From contig NZ_CP015579.1 of NCBI RefSeq assembly GCF_002163585.1, positions 4,423,467 through 4,487,466 on the forward strand: a DNA stretch of 64,000 nt, written 5' to 3'. Both the position numbers and the translations under genes were made by a program. Positions 36,117-48,828 of the stretch are shown here, in pieces; position 1 is the stretch's first letter, and every line of letters starts with the position of its first letter. The notes under the pieces are model-generated. The model was not told where the DNA came from, ran no database searches, and saw only the letters and a list, made by a program, of their open reading frames with translations. The DNA is from Tatumella citrea. Its GTDB lineage: Bacteria > Pseudomonadota > Gammaproteobacteria > Enterobacterales > Enterobacteriaceae.

Positions 36117-37790
36117 CTACCGAATATTCCCGTTCTGCATGGTCTGTTGAACCGCACCTGCATCAGTGGAGATATTCAGCGAACCATTTACCGTCGGAGC
36201 CAACTGTTTGTCGGCCTGCAGACTACCGGAGGCATTCAGAGTCAGGTTGCCCTGACCTGTTACGCTGGTTACCGGCCATCCCCAGTTTGCAAACATATTG
36301 ACCGGAACTGACTGTCCGCGCAGATTCACACTGAAATCACGCGAAGGCTGCTGGGATATCTGCGCACTGCCAACCATCGGGCCTTTATTCACCAGCATTT
36401 TGAAGTCATTGATGCTAATTTTCTGTGCATCTGCATGGAGTTTCAGCCATGGTGCGCGGATATCCTGACGATTGAAGGTGGCTTCGGCGGCCTGCCATTC
36501 ACTGTCTCCGGACCAAATTCCCCACTGATGGTTTTGAGCCAGCAGCATCTGAGTCCCGCTGGCATGTAACGCCGTCATCTGGAACGGGAAGCGTGGATTA
36601 ATATCAATGACCAGTGAGTTATTAATCGTCAGGTTGCGGACCAGAACCGAATCCAGCCAGTCAGGCAACGGAGTCTGCCAGAACTGTCGCCAGTCTTCGG
36701 GCAGGGTATATTCCAGCCCGGTCAGGGAAAGATTACCCACCGCCAGCTGCCGACTGTCAGGGGACCATGTACCGTTGGCGGTCACAGTGCCGTTTACCCA
36801 ATGGGTACTGAAGTTACTGATATTCAGCCCCTGAGCCGTTTGCTCCATCGCAACCTGTGGCTGGGTGAATCCCTGGGTTCCCCAGACAAATTCACTGGCC
36901 TGTAGCGAAAGTTTTCCGCCCTCGCTCAGCAGTGTATTGTCGGGGATTTGTGGATTATTCAGTTGCAGATTCAGGTCGGTCACTGCCCAGTCAGGCCCTA
37001 CAATGGTGGCATGACTGACCGATACCTGACCGGGCTGAATATCGTGTTGTTCCAGCGGAGCCAGCAACTCAGGCAGGCTTTTCGAGGTCTGGAAACGGGT
37101 GTTTTCCAGATTCAATTGCCGGATTTGCCAGTGATCTGCTTCCCGGATGGCGGAACCAGAGAATGTGCCTCGTTCGGCCTCTCCGTTCACATTATCCAGC
37201 ACCAGTTTCTGTGGCGAGACTGAGCCACGGGCGCTGATATTCTGCAGATGTTGCTGTCCCAGAGTCAGCTGACCGATACCAATGTGAAAGCTATAACTGT
37301 TGCCCAGCATCTCTGACTGTGAAGGTTTCCACGGGCTAATTTCTGCGGTTGTCTCGCTGGTCTGATAGCTTTTATTGACATCTGGTTGTACGACGCTGAT
37401 GTTATCCAGGTAAAGATGGTTAGCCTGTAACGGGAAACCGGTACCGGGACGAATGTTAGCCAGATCGATTTCACCATCGCTGAGACGCAGGCTGTCAAAA
37501 TGCGATGGATCGCTAAATTGCAGTAAGGAGAGTCCCAGCGTGACTTTACCGGCAACTACCATGGCCGGCTGTCCGTCATTGCCGAAAGTAAAGTCATCCA
37601 GGGTAACAACCAACGGCGAGCTTAGCGAATGCCTTATTCGGCCAATAGACAAATGATAAACGGTATCGTCGCTGATCCAGCGGCTAAGCGTGCCTGCGCC
37701 CCAGGTGCTTTTCAGTACAAACCAGGCAGCAACCAGCAGCAGCAAAAGGATGAGCAGCAGTATCAGGAAAAATTTTCCAATAAATTTCAT
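36117..37790 (-). CDS. yicH: AsmA-family inner-membrane-anchored protein YicH
   Basis: A 557-residue protein (E. coli 569). One N-terminal anchor (KFFLILLLILLLLLVAAWFV) is followed by a large periplasmic beta-rich AsmA domain (GRIRHSLSSPLVVTLDDFTF, near residue 50). AsmA-like proteins are thought to bridge the membranes for lipid traffic or control outer-membrane assembly. The start at 37790 agrees with E. coli. It stands alone next to xanP, both read leftward. Confidence 0.9.
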   Translation of the reverse strand: MKFIGKFFLILLLILLLLLVAAWFVLKSTWGAGTLSRWISDDTVYHLSIGRIRHSLSSPLVVTLDDFTFGNDGQPAMVVAGKVTLGLSLLQFSDPSHFDSLRLSDGEIDLANIRPGTGFPLQANHLYLDNISVVQPDVNKSYQTSETTAEISPWKPSQSEMLGNSYSFHIGIGQLTLGQQHLQNISARGSVSPQKLVLDNVNGEAERGTFSGSAIREADHWQIRQLNLENTRFQTSKSLPELLAPLEQHDIQPGQVSVSHATIVGPDWAVTDLNLQLNNPQIPDNTLLSEGGKLSLQASEFVWGTQGFTQPQVAMEQTAQGLNISNFSTHWVNGTVTANGTWSPDSRQLAVGNLSLTGLEYTLPEDWRQFWQTPLPDWLDSVLVRNLTINNSLVIDINPRFPFQMTALHASGTQMLLAQNHQWGIWSGDSEWQAAEATFNRQDIRAPWLKLHADAQKISINDFKMLVNKGPMVGSAQISQQPSRDFSVNLRGQSVPVNMFANWGWPVTSVTGQGNLTLNASGSLQADKQLAPTVNGSLNISTDAGAVQQTMQNGNIR

Positions 37791-37949
37791 TTTGTCTGTC
37801 CTGAGTCCTGAGAATGAGCTACTGCCTGTTATGCCTGAAATTACGTCAGACCTCAATGTTGAACATGCAAGTTATTGGCAAAACACGGGGAAAAACCGGA
37901 AAGAACAGCAAAACCAGTCGATAAATAGTGGCTGAATCACCCTGGTCAA

Positions 37950-37970
37950 GCCTCCCCGTTGCGGGGAGGC
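37950..37970 (-). terminator. GC-rich hairpin after xanP
   Basis: GCCTCCCC and GGGGAGGC pair around GTTGC. Outer bases CCTGG/CCAGG extend the pairing with a short interruption. No T-run is seen, so termination may be weak. Confidence 0.5.
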
Positions 37971-37980
37971 CAGGTAACAT

Positions 37981-39366
37981 TTACTTTTCGCTGGCTGTCA
38001 CCGGAAAAATAAGATTCAGAATAATAGCGGTGATACCGCCTGCAGCAATACCCGAGGATAACAGTGTTTTCAGCCACTCCGGAGCAAACTGCAGAATTAA
38101 AGGTTGCTGAGATACTCCGAGGCCCACGGCCAGAGAAATAGCGATAATCATGATGGCACGGCGATCGATAGCTTCACGGGCAATAATACGTACCCCGGAA
38201 GCAGCGATGGTACCGAACATCACCAGAGTCGCTCCCCCCAGTACAGGTTCCGGAATATGCTGAACCACCCCACTGACTGCCGGGAAAAGGCCCAGCAGAA
38301 TCAACATCAGAGACACCAGAAATCCGACATACCGGCTGGCTACACCGGTCAGTTGAATCACGCCATTGTTTTGACCGAAGCAGGAATTTGGAAAGGTATT
38401 AAACAGCGCTGATACGCAGGAGTTCAGGCCGTTAGCTAACACGCCACCCTTCAGACGCTTCATATACAACGGTCCACTGACCGGTTGCTCAGAAACATCA
38501 GAGGTTGCTGTAATATCGCCGATAGTTTCCAGAGAGGTCACCATAAATACCAGCATTAGCGGCAGCAGCAGATTCCAGTCAATGCCCAGCCCGTAATAGA
38601 ACGGTCTCGGGATCATGATTAACGAAGTATCCGTTACCGGTGCACTGGCCGGAAGCATATTCAGGGCCCAGGCAAGCAGATAGCCAACAGCCATGGCGAT
38701 TACCAGTGAAGCGATACGCAGATACGGATTTTTCTGGCGGTTCAGAATAATAATGGTCAGTAATACGACCCCGGCCAGCAGCAGATTCGCCGGTGCACCG
38801 AAGGTATGGTTGCTCAGTGCTGTAAAGCCCCCGCCAATCGAGGTCAGCCCGACCTGAATCAGGGATAAGCCAATGATCATCACGACTATTCCGGAGACCA
38901 GAGGGGTGATCACCCTACGGGCATAAGGCAAAACCCTGGACAGCAACATTTCGGTACAGGAGGCGAGCATTAGTGTGCCAAACAGAGCTGCCATCATGGT
39001 AGTGACATCGGCACCGCCGTGTTTCAGCGCCAGGCCCCCCATAATCAGTGGTGAAACAAAATTAAAACTGGTGCCCTGAATGGATAACAGTCCTGACCCG
39101 ACCGGTCCCCAGGTTTTAATCTGCAAAGCAGAAGCCACACCGGAGGCAAATAAAGACATGCTGATAATGTGCCGGGTATCGGCTGCCGGTAATCCCAACG
39201 CCTGGCAGATCAATAGTGCCGGCGTAATGACTGCCACAAACATCGCCAGAAGGTGCTGTAATGCGGCAAATAATGCCTGGGGCAGAGGGGGCCGATCATC
39301 CAGGCGATATACCAGTTCACTACGGGAGGGTGCGGGCTGCGAGTGCAACGGAGCGTCGGAAGACAT
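37981..39366 (-). CDS. xanP: Xanthine:H+ symporter XanP
   Basis: A 461-residue NCS2 purine permease (E. coli 463). Conserved QH in [20 protein letters not shown], the [18 protein letters not shown] segment and [20 protein letters not shown] all match XanP. ATG at 39366 has AGGA nine bases upstream; an ATG 9 nt earlier is too close to it. A PurR-type box overlaps the probable -35 element, so repression when purines are plentiful is likely. Confidence 0.93.
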   Translation of the reverse strand: MSSDAPLHSQPAPSRSELVYRLDDRPPLPQALFAALQHLLAMFVAVITPALLICQALGLPAADTRHIISMSLFASGVASALQIKTWGPVGSGLLSIQGTSFNFVSPLIMGGLALKHGGADVTTMMAALFGTLMLASCTEMLLSRVLPYARRVITPLVSGIVVMIIGLSLIQVGLTSIGGGFTALSNHTFGAPANLLLAGVVLLTIIILNRQKNPYLRIASLVIAMAVGYLLAWALNMLPASAPVTDTSLIMIPRPFYYGLGIDWNLLLPLMLVFMVTSLETIGDITATSDVSEQPVSGPLYMKRLKGGVLANGLNSCVSALFNTFPNSCFGQNNGVIQLTGVASRYVGFLVSLMLILLGLFPAVSGVVQHIPEPVLGGATLVMFGTIAASGVRIIAREAIDRRAIMIIAISLAVGLGVSQQPLILQFAPEWLKTLLSSGIAAGGITAIILNLIFPVTASEK

Positions 39367-39422
39367 TAAAACCATTCCTGATAGCCGAAAAGAAAGCGAT
39401 TGTAATTATCTGCCGGCTAAAA

Positions 39423-39434
39423 GCAAACGTTTGC
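39423..39434. promoter_or_regulatory. PurR box upstream of xanP
   Basis: GCAAACGTTTGC is a perfect palindrome and the core of the PurR consensus ACGCAAACGTTTGCGT. On the minus strand TTGCTT inside its edge and TACAAT 16 bp downstream form the likely xanP promoter, so a bound repressor would occlude RNA polymerase. Confidence 0.8.
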
Positions 39435-39453
39435 CGATGGAGGGACGTAAAAA

Positions 39454-41532
39454 TCAGGCCTGGGTAAAGCGTTCTGTGGCTGGCAGCCAGCGGTCAATCA
39501 GGGCGGCTGCCTGCTCCGGATATTTCTGGTGGAGATGCCGGGCAATACGCTGTATGCCAGGGATCATCGCCTGATCGCGTAGTAAATCGGCGACTTTAAA
39601 TTCAGCATTCCCGGTCTGCCGGGTACCGAGGAGTTCTCCCGGCCCGCGAATCTCCAGGTCATACTGGGCAATGACAAAACCATCATTGCTGTCGCGCAAC
39701 ACCTGTAACCGTTTTTGGGCAGTGTGGCTCAGCGGGGCTTTGTATAACAATACGCAGTGCGATGCGACGGCTCCCCGGCCGACACGTCCTCGAAGCTGAT
39801 GCAGCTGAGCCAGCCCCAACCGCTCAGGGTTTTCAATAATCATCAGGCTGGCATTGGGTACATCAACTCCAACTTCAATAACCGTAGTCGCAACCAGTAA
39901 CTGCAGCTGATTTTCTTTAAACTGTTGCATCACAGCCTGTTTTTCCGCCGGTTTCATCCGGCCATGCACCAGGCCAATTTTCATTTCAGGCAATGCAAGC
40001 TGAAGCTCCTGACAGGTCGCCTCCGCAGCCTGTGCTTCCAGCTGGTCGGACTCTTCAATCAGGGTACATACCCAGTATGCCTGACGACCCTGCTGACATG
40101 CCTGTTCAACACGACGAATAATCTCTTCCCGCCGGGTATCAGGGATAGCCACCGTAGTGACCGGGGTACGCCCGGGAGGTAACTCATCGATGGTTGAGGT
40201 ATCCAGATCGGCATAGGCTGTCATTGCCAGGGTCCGGGGGATAGGCGTGGCTGTCATGATCAACTGATGGGGGTGGAACCCCTGCTGCTCACCTTTTTCA
40301 CGTAATGCCAGTCGCTGATGTACCCCGAACCGGTGCTGTTCGTCGATGATAACTAATGCCAGCGACTGAAATTTCACTTGTTCCTGGAACAGTGCATGGG
40401 TACCGACAATCATCTGTACATCACCGGAAGCAATGGCTTCCTGCTGCGCCTGTCTGGCTTTCCCTTTTTGTTTGCCAGCCAGCCAGCCTGTCTCAATCCC
40501 CAGTGGAGCCAGCCAGTTACGGAAATTTGCAGCATGCTGCTCAGCCAGTAGTTCTGTTGGTGCCATCAGAGCGACCTGGTGTCCGCTGGCAATGACATTC
40601 AACGCAGCCAGCGCAGCGACCAGGGTTTTCCCGGAACCGACATCACCCTGAACCAGGCGTAACATTGGGTAATCGTGTGCTAAATCCTGCTCTATCTCTT
40701 TGACGACACGTTGCTGGGCACCGGTTGGGCTGAAAGGCAATGAGGCAAGAAAGCGTTGGGTCAACGGGCGATTTGCCGGGATTGACAGTGCATGGTGACG
40801 TTGAGCGCCAGCGCGCACTGCCAGCATGCTCAGGTTATGAGCTAACAATTCTTCGGTGATCAACCGCTGCTGGGCAGGATGTTTCCCATGTTCCAGATCA
40901 ACGAGCTCCATTTCCGGCGGCGGGCGATGCAGAATTTTTAAAGCGGCAGACAGCGACATCATTCCGCTGCTCAGTTCCGGCGGTAACAGTTCACTTACCG
41001 GACAACTTTCCAGTAACTGCAATGCCTGATCGGTGAGTTTTCGTAGCGTCGCCTGACGTATCCCTTCGGTCGTCGGATACACTGGTGTCAGTGTTTCCTG
41101 TAATTCGGTAACGTTTTGCTGACCAGTGATCTGGTATTCCGGATGGATAATTTCGGCGCCGCGCTGGCCACGTTTGATTTCACCATAAGCGACCACATGG
41201 CTGCCGGTAGCCAGATTATTCTTCATACCGGCGTTGAAGTTAAAAAAACGTAAGGTGACGATACCGCTGCCGTCACTGATCTGACATACCAGCATCCGCC
41301 GCCTGCCAAATGCGACTTCAGTTGACAACACTTCACCCTCTACCGTGGCATAAATACCAGGCAACAAGTCATTAATCCGGTAAAGACGGGTGCGATCTTC
41401 ATAGCGCACGGGCAGATGTAACAGTAGATCCTGCAAGGTATGCAGGCCCAGTTTGGCGAGTTTAGCAGCCTGGCTGGCGCCGACCCCGGTCAGGGTATTC
41501 AGCGGGATGGCATCAAGCAGGCGGCCTTTCAT
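39454..41532 (-). CDS. recG: ATP-dependent DNA helicase RecG
   Basis: A 692-residue helicase (E. coli 693). The N-terminal wedge/OB domain (VRYEDRTRLYRINDLLPG) is followed by helicase motifs GDVGSGKT (I), DEQHRFG (II), TATPIPRTLA (III), and QLRGRVGRG (VI). RecG reverses stalled forks and processes Holliday junctions and R-loops. The ATG at 41532 forms an ATGA overlap with the end of trmH. Confidence 0.96.
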   Translation of the reverse strand: MKGRLLDAIPLNTLTGVGASQAAKLAKLGLHTLQDLLLHLPVRYEDRTRLYRINDLLPGIYATVEGEVLSTEVAFGRRRMLVCQISDGSGIVTLRFFNFNAGMKNNLATGSHVVAYGEIKRGQRGAEIIHPEYQITGQQNVTELQETLTPVYPTTEGIRQATLRKLTDQALQLLESCPVSELLPPELSSGMMSLSAALKILHRPPPEMELVDLEHGKHPAQQRLITEELLAHNLSMLAVRAGAQRHHALSIPANRPLTQRFLASLPFSPTGAQQRVVKEIEQDLAHDYPMLRLVQGDVGSGKTLVAALAALNVIASGHQVALMAPTELLAEQHAANFRNWLAPLGIETGWLAGKQKGKARQAQQEAIASGDVQMIVGTHALFQEQVKFQSLALVIIDEQHRFGVHQRLALREKGEQQGFHPHQLIMTATPIPRTLAMTAYADLDTSTIDELPPGRTPVTTVAIPDTRREEIIRRVEQACQQGRQAYWVCTLIEESDQLEAQAAEATCQELQLALPEMKIGLVHGRMKPAEKQAVMQQFKENQLQLLVATTVIEVGVDVPNASLMIIENPERLGLAQLHQLRGRVGRGAVASHCVLLYKAPLSHTAQKRLQVLRDSNDGFVIAQYDLEIRGPGELLGTRQTGNAEFKVADLLRDQAMIPGIQRIARHLHQKYPEQAAALIDRWLPATERFTQA

Positions 41533-42239
41533 TGTTTCTTCTTTCGGCTGCGTTCGGTGGCTTGCATTGCAGACCACCAGTCATCGGTAGCTTCAATCTC
41601 CCCGTCGCGATTAATGTAGGGGTAGGGGAGATGCTTTTGTTTCGCGACCCGCGCCAGTACCGGATAACCGCCTTCGAACAACAAACGCTGCTGTTCTTCT
41701 TCATCCAGCAGGCAGTGATCTCGCTGGTACATGCCGGCAATCTGTCGCTGTCGCTGGGCTTCATACAGAATGAGTGCTGAAGCGACTGAGACGTTCAGAG
41801 ACTGCACCATCCCGAGCATCGGAATAATAATGTCCTGATCGGCCAACGCCAGAGCTTCGCGGGTAATTCCGGTTTTTTCCTGACCCATCAGAATACAGGT
41901 TGGGCGGGTGTAATCAATTTCACGAAAATCGATGGCAGTATCGGACAGATTGGTGGCCAGAACCTGCATTCCCTGAGATTTAACAGTACTGACAGCATCA
42001 CCGATGGTGCGATGTGTGATCACTTTCACCCAACTGTTGCTACCGGCTGATGACGATACCATAGTCTTCATCCGGTCGCCGGGCCAGACGGCGTGAACAT
42101 GATGGATGCCTACTGCATCCGCAGTCCTGATCACTGCCGATACATTATGGGGTTTGTGTACCTGCTCCATGCAGACTGTCAGGTCATGCTGGCGACGGGC
42201 CAGCATTTCCGAGATCCGTGAAAAACGTTGGTTATTCAT
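41529..42239 (-). CDS. trmH: tRNA (guanosine-18-2'-O) methyltransferase TrmH (SpoU)
   Basis: A 236-residue SPOUT methyltransferase (E. coli 229). The three SpoU motifs are clear: NVSAVIRTADAVGIHHVHAV, ILMGQEKTGI and SLNVSVASALILYEA. It methylates the ribose of G18 in the D-loop. It lies 4 nt after spoT and overlaps recG, preserving the spoT-trmH-recG operon. Confidence 0.96.
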   Translation of the reverse strand: MNNQRFSRISEMLARRQHDLTVCMEQVHKPHNVSAVIRTADAVGIHHVHAVWPGDRMKTMVSSSAGSNSWVKVITHRTIGDAVSTVKSQGMQVLATNLSDTAIDFREIDYTRPTCILMGQEKTGITREALALADQDIIIPMLGMVQSLNVSVASALILYEAQRQRQIAGMYQRDHCLLDEEEQQRLLFEGGYPVLARVAKQKHLPYPYINRDGEIEATDDWWSAMQATERSRKKKQ

Positions 42240-42243
42240 GCCA

Positions 42244-44364
42244 CTAATTACGATTCCGGTGTACTTTTATAACATCCGGCATAACACGGATTTTCCGCAT
42301 GATATCAGCCAGATGGATACGGTCGCGGACCGTGAGGCGCATATAGGCACTGTAGACCCTGCCGTCACGTTCTTCGGTGTTCAGGCTCTGGATATTAGAC
42401 TGGCTGGCGTTGATTGCTGCGGTCAGATTGGCCAGAGCTCCCTGATGATTCAGCATATCAACTTTAATTTCGGTCACGAAATCCTGAGTGACACCACTAT
42501 CATCCCATTCGACCGGCATAAATTTCTCGGCTTCTTTCTGGTAGCCGCGGATATTTCGGCAGGAATCGTGGTGTACCACTAATCCTTTACCCGGGCTCAC
42601 GTGAGCCACAATAGGATCACCCGGGATAGGGCGGCAACATTTGGCGAAGGTGATCAGCACCCCGTCAGCGCCTTTGATCGGCAATTTATGCTTTTTGGCT
42701 GATGCCTGAGGTAGTGATTCCGGCGTTTCTCCGGGCAGCAGATTCTTAGCTACTACAACGCTCATGGCGTTGCCGAGCCCGATTTCTGCCAGCAGATCGT
42801 CAAGGCTGGCCAGCTTCATTCTGTCCAGTTCCTGTCGGATATTTTCCTGCGGAACTTCGGCCAGTTTCTTACTGCCGCCAAGAGCATGGCTTAATAACCG
42901 GCGGCCAAGGCTGACGGACTCTTCGCGCTTGAGATTCTTCAGTAACTGGCGGATTTTAGCGCGGGCTTTCGAGCTGACGACAAAATTCAGCCATGCCGCA
43001 TTCGGTCTGGCACCAGGTGCTGTAATAATTTCTATCGTCTGACCGCTGGTCAGCGATTGCGACAACGGATAAGGCTGGCGGTCTACCCGGGCTCCGACAC
43101 AGGCATGGCCGATATCGGTATGCACTGCATAAGCGAAATCGACCGGAGTCGCTCCGGCTGGCAGTTCCACAATGCGGCCTTCCGGGGTAAACACATAAAT
43201 TTCGTCAGGGAACAGATCTGATTTAACACTTTCGATAAATTCAAAGGAGTTACCGGCGCTTTGCTGCAGTTCTAACAGGCTTTGCAGCCAGCGTTGTGCA
43301 CGGACCTGAGCTGTAGTGGTACCACTTTCGCCCTGCTGTTTATATGCCCAGTGGGCTGCCACCCCCATTTCTGCCATCTGATCCATATCTTCGGTACGAA
43401 TCTGTACCTCTACTGGCACGCCATGCGGGCCAATCATTGAGGTATGCAGCGACTGATAGCCGTTGGCTTTGGGAATGGCAATATAATCTTTGACGCGGCC
43501 AGGGCGGGGTTTATACAGACTGTGCATCTGCCCCAGCACCCGGTAACAGGTGTCCACATCTTTCACGATAACGCGAAAGGCATAGATATCCATAATAGAA
43601 TGAAAACGCTGCTCTTTAAGATGCATTTTCTGATAAATCGAGTAGAGATGTTTCTCGCGGCCACTGACGCGACAGACAATACCAGCTTCCTGCAGCCGGC
43701 CGTCAATTTCGGCCAGGATCTTCTGAATCATCTCTTTACGGTTGCCGCGGGCGGCTTTCACCACTTCTTTAATCACGCGGAAACGGTTTGGATACAGCGC
43801 CTCAAAGCCAAGCTCTTCCAGCTCGGTTTTCAGGTGATGGATCCCCAGCCGGTGTGCTAACGGGCTGTAAATCTCAAGTGTTTCTAAGGCGATACGCCGC
43901 CGTTTGTCCGGACGCAGCGAACCCAGGGTCCGCATGTTATGTGTCCGGTCTGCCAGCTTGATCAAAATGACCCTGATGTCCTGCACCATGGCCATAATCA
44001 TCTTGCGGAAGTTTTCTGCCTGAGCCTCTTTCTTGTCGCGGAATTTCAGTTTATCCAGCTTGGATACACCTTCAACTAACTCTGCAACACTGGTTCCAAA
44101 CAGCTGTTCCATGTCCTGAAAGGTTGCCGGGGTATCTTCAATGACATCATGTAATAACGCGGCCATCAGTGTTTCATGGTCGAGTTTCATTTCTGCCAGG
44201 ATACAGGCAACAGCAACCGGATGCGTAATATAAGGCTCACCGCTGGAACGCGTCTGGCCCTCATGAGCATCACGAGCGACAAGGTAAGCCTGCCTGAGAC
44301 GTTTTATTTGGTCTTCAGGCAGATATTTTTCAATCAGTTGATTGAGGCTTTCAAACAGATACAA
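42244..44364 (-). CDS. spoT: Bifunctional (p)ppGpp synthetase/hydrolase SpoT
   Basis: A 706-residue protein (E. coli 702). The hydrolase HD domain has HDVIEDTP near residue 72; synthetase segments follow (IMDIYAFRVIVKDVDTCYRV, AIPKANGYQSLHTSMIG), then TGS (VFTPEGRIVELPAGATPVDF) and a C-terminal ACT domain (VDMLNHQGALANLTAAINAS). It is the main ppGpp hydrolase and a weak synthetase that responds to fatty-acid, carbon and iron limitation. It follows rpoZ by 20 nt. Confidence 0.97.
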   Translation of the reverse strand: MYLFESLNQLIEKYLPEDQIKRLRQAYLVARDAHEGQTRSSGEPYITHPVAVACILAEMKLDHETLMAALLHDVIEDTPATFQDMEQLFGTSVAELVEGVSKLDKLKFRDKKEAQAENFRKMIMAMVQDIRVILIKLADRTHNMRTLGSLRPDKRRRIALETLEIYSPLAHRLGIHHLKTELEELGFEALYPNRFRVIKEVVKAARGNRKEMIQKILAEIDGRLQEAGIVCRVSGREKHLYSIYQKMHLKEQRFHSIMDIYAFRVIVKDVDTCYRVLGQMHSLYKPRPGRVKDYIAIPKANGYQSLHTSMIGPHGVPVEVQIRTEDMDQMAEMGVAAHWAYKQQGESGTTTAQVRAQRWLQSLLELQQSAGNSFEFIESVKSDLFPDEIYVFTPEGRIVELPAGATPVDFAYAVHTDIGHACVGARVDRQPYPLSQSLTSGQTIEIITAPGARPNAAWLNFVVSSKARAKIRQLLKNLKREESVSLGRRLLSHALGGSKKLAEVPQENIRQELDRMKLASLDDLLAEIGLGNAMSVVVAKNLLPGETPESLPQASAKKHKLPIKGADGVLITFAKCCRPIPGDPIVAHVSPGKGLVVHHDSCRNIRGYQKEAEKFMPVEWDDSGVTQDFVTEIKVDMLNHQGALANLTAAINASQSNIQSLNTEERDGRVYSAYMRLTVRDRIHLADIMRKIRVMPDVIKVHRNRN

Positions 44365-44384
44365 GGGCGGCCTGCACAGTCAGA

Positions 44385-44660
44385 TTAACGACGACCTTCA
44401 GCAATTGCGGTGACGGCCTGAAGTTCGGCTGCTTCCTGCTCATGCTGTTCCTGGCGATCACGGACATCCAGAATCTGGTTAGTGATCAAACCTTCTTCGA
44501 TTTCGCGTAATGCGATTACGGTAGGTTTGTCGTTCTCTTCCGGAACCAGGGCATCTTTACCACCGACCTGCATCTGACGCGCACGACGTGCAGCGACCAG
44601 TACCAGGTCAAAACGGTTTCCAACTTTTTCTACTGCGTCCTGAACGGTTACGCGTGCCAT
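44385..44660 (-). CDS. rpoZ: RNA polymerase omega subunit
   Basis: A 91-residue protein, the same length as in E. coli. [20 protein letters not shown] and [20 protein letters not shown] are nearly invariant. Omega chaperones beta-prime and forms part of a ppGpp site, fitting its place just upstream of spoT. Confidence 0.98.
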   Translation of the reverse strand: MARVTVQDAVEKVGNRFDLVLVAARRARQMQVGGKDALVPEENDKPTVIALREIEEGLITNQILDVRDRQEQHEQEAAELQAVTAIAEGRR

Positions 44661-44714
44661 AAGTGTGCTACTCCACAGATGAAGAAATGACTGGGCATAA
44701 TACTGAAAGCTGCT

Positions 44715-45440
<726 letters not shown>

Positions 45441-45548
45441 TTAGCGCTGTTCGCAAATCGCTTTGTCTGGCCTGGTAATCTCTTCACTATTTTTCGATAA
45501 ATCCCCGAAAAAACAACATCACTGATGGTTCTGCTACACCAGACATAA

Positions 45549-47327
<1,779 letters not shown>

Positions 47328-47331
47328 AAGC

Positions 47332-47355
47332 AAAAAAGGCAGCCTTGCGGCTGCC
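47332..47355. terminator. Hairpin after ligB
   Basis: GGCAGCC-TTGC-GGCTGCC lies 10 nt past the ligB stop, with six As before it. The T-run is therefore on the minus strand; on the plus strand only CCTCC follows, so efficiency for ligB is uncertain. Confidence 0.5.
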
Positions 47356-47453
47356 CCTCCTGGCAATTCCCTTTGCAACCATTCGGCTGGAGTCTTTACA
47401 AAATAGCGACTAAAATACCTGATAGTTCAATTCGTTATCGCTGCTGTGGTGTT

Positions 47454-47473
47454 ATAGTAACAACCGTTACTAT
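47454..47473. repeat. Perfect 8-bp palindrome ahead of the pst promoter
   Basis: ATAGTAAC-AACC-GTTACTAT lies about 110 bp upstream of the first Pho box. It has no T-run and is too far from pstS to be its core promoter. It may be an operator. The rest of 47360-47583 shows nothing I can name. Confidence 0.35.
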
Positions 47474-47583
47474 TAGCAGAGTTGCAAAAAGTGCTATCGG
47501 TGGTATACGTTTGCTAAGCTGGGGCTTTACGGGGTATTTCAGTCAGACACTGTGAAACGATGACCTGAAGAGGGTCTTTCTGC

Positions 47584-47634
47584 CTGTCATAAAACTGTCA
47601 TATTTCGTACATATTAATGTCACCAAACTGTCCT
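47584..47634 (+). promoter_or_regulatory. Tandem Pho boxes of the pstS promoter
   Basis: CTGTCATAAAACTGTCAT (47584-47601) is an exact PhoB consensus box. A second, weaker box ATGTCACCAAACTGTCCT begins 33 bp later at 47617, replacing the -35 element, with TATTTT as -10 at 47634. This is the PhoB-activated promoter layout of pstS in enterics, so the operon is induced by phosphate starvation. Confidence 0.92.
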
Positions 47635-47708
47635 ATTTTGCCTCGTGCAGCAAGACGAACTCATTTAAAAATGGCACTGAGCCTGAGATTAACTCCCCCG
47701 GAGGGAAT

Positions 47709-48752
47709 ATGACACTGATGCGTAACACGGTAGCCCGCGTACTGGCAGCAACTATGGCTGTAGGTACTGTTTCTGCATTCGCAGCAACAAATCTGACCGG
47801 AGCTGGCGGTACATTCCCGGCCCCGGTTTATGCCCGTTGGGCCGCGGATTACCAGAAAACCGACGGTAGCCAGGTTAACTACCAGGGCATCGGTTCTTCC
47901 GGTGGTGTTAAACAGATCATTGCTAAAACCGTTGATTTCGGTGCTTCTGATGCACCTCTGAGCGATGCTGACCTGGAAAAAAATGGTCTGTTCCAGTTCC
48001 CTACCGTAATTGGTGGCGTGGTACTGGCAATTAACCTGCCAGGTGTGAAATCCGGTGAACTGACTCTGGACGGTAAGACTGTCGGTGATATCTATCTGGG
48101 TAACATCAAAAAATGGAATGACCCGGCTATCGAAAAACTGAACCCTGGTATCAAACTGCCATCCACCAATATTAACGTGGTTCGCCGCGCAGATGGTTCA
48201 GGAACATCTTTCGTGTTCACCAGCTACCTGTCAAAAGTTAATGACGAGTGGAAAAGCAAAATTGGTAAAGGCAACACCGTTAACTGGCCTACCGGTCTGG
48301 GCGGTAAAGGAAATGACGGCGTAGCGGCTTTCGTACAACGTCTGCCTGGTTCAATCGGTTATGTTGAATATGCTTATGCTAAGCAGAACAACCTGACTTA
48401 CACCAAACTGGTAGATGCTGATGGTAAATCAATCCTGCCTTCAGAGAAGAGCTTCAGTAACTCTGCCAAAGGTGCGGACTGGCAGCAGAGCTTTGCTCAG
48501 GACCTGACTTACCAGAAAGGTGATGATGCATGGCCTATTTCTTCAACCACCTTTATCCTGGTCTACAAAAAGCAAGCGGATGCTACTAAAGGTGCCGCAG
48601 TGCTGAAATTCTTCGACTGGGCTTACAAAAACGGTGGCAAAACTGCCGAAAGCCTGGACTACGCTGCACTGCCTGAGTCTGTAGTCGCGCAAATCCGTAC
48701 TGCATGGAAAGCAAATATCACAGACAGCAACGGTAAAGCACTGTATCAGTAA
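47709..48752 (+). CDS. pstS: Phosphate-binding periplasmic protein PstS
   Basis: A 347-residue protein (E. coli 346). The signal peptide is residues 1-25 (ending VSAFA/A). The mature protein begins [19 protein letters not shown], with phosphate-contacting GSSGG and RADGSGTSF segments. It delivers inorganic phosphate to the PstCAB transporter. GGAGG precedes the ATG; a second ATG three codons in is possible. Codon use looks highly biased, fitting strong expression. Confidence 0.97.
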   Translation: MTLMRNTVARVLAATMAVGTVSAFAATNLTGAGGTFPAPVYARWAADYQKTDGSQVNYQGIGSSGGVKQIIAKTVDFGASDAPLSDADLEKNGLFQFPTVIGGVVLAINLPGVKSGELTLDGKTVGDIYLGNIKKWNDPAIEKLNPGIKLPSTNINVVRRADGSGTSFVFTSYLSKVNDEWKSKIGKGNTVNWPTGLGGKGNDGVAAFVQRLPGSIGYVEYAYAKQNNLTYTKLVDADGKSILPSEKSFSNSAKGADWQQSFAQDLTYQKGDDAWPISSTTFILVYKKQADATKGAAVLKFFDWAYKNGGKTAESLDYAALPESVVAQIRTAWKANITDSNGKALYQ

Positions 48753-48828
48753 GCTTAATCTCCGTTATATGTTGTGAACCCCCCGGGCGGCTGATGCCGC
48801 CCTGTTAATAGTTAAGACAGAGACTCCT

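Noticed and set aside
47373..47555. 60-codon frame upstream of pstS
   Set aside because: No start signal or recognisable pattern; spans the palindrome of the pst upstream region.
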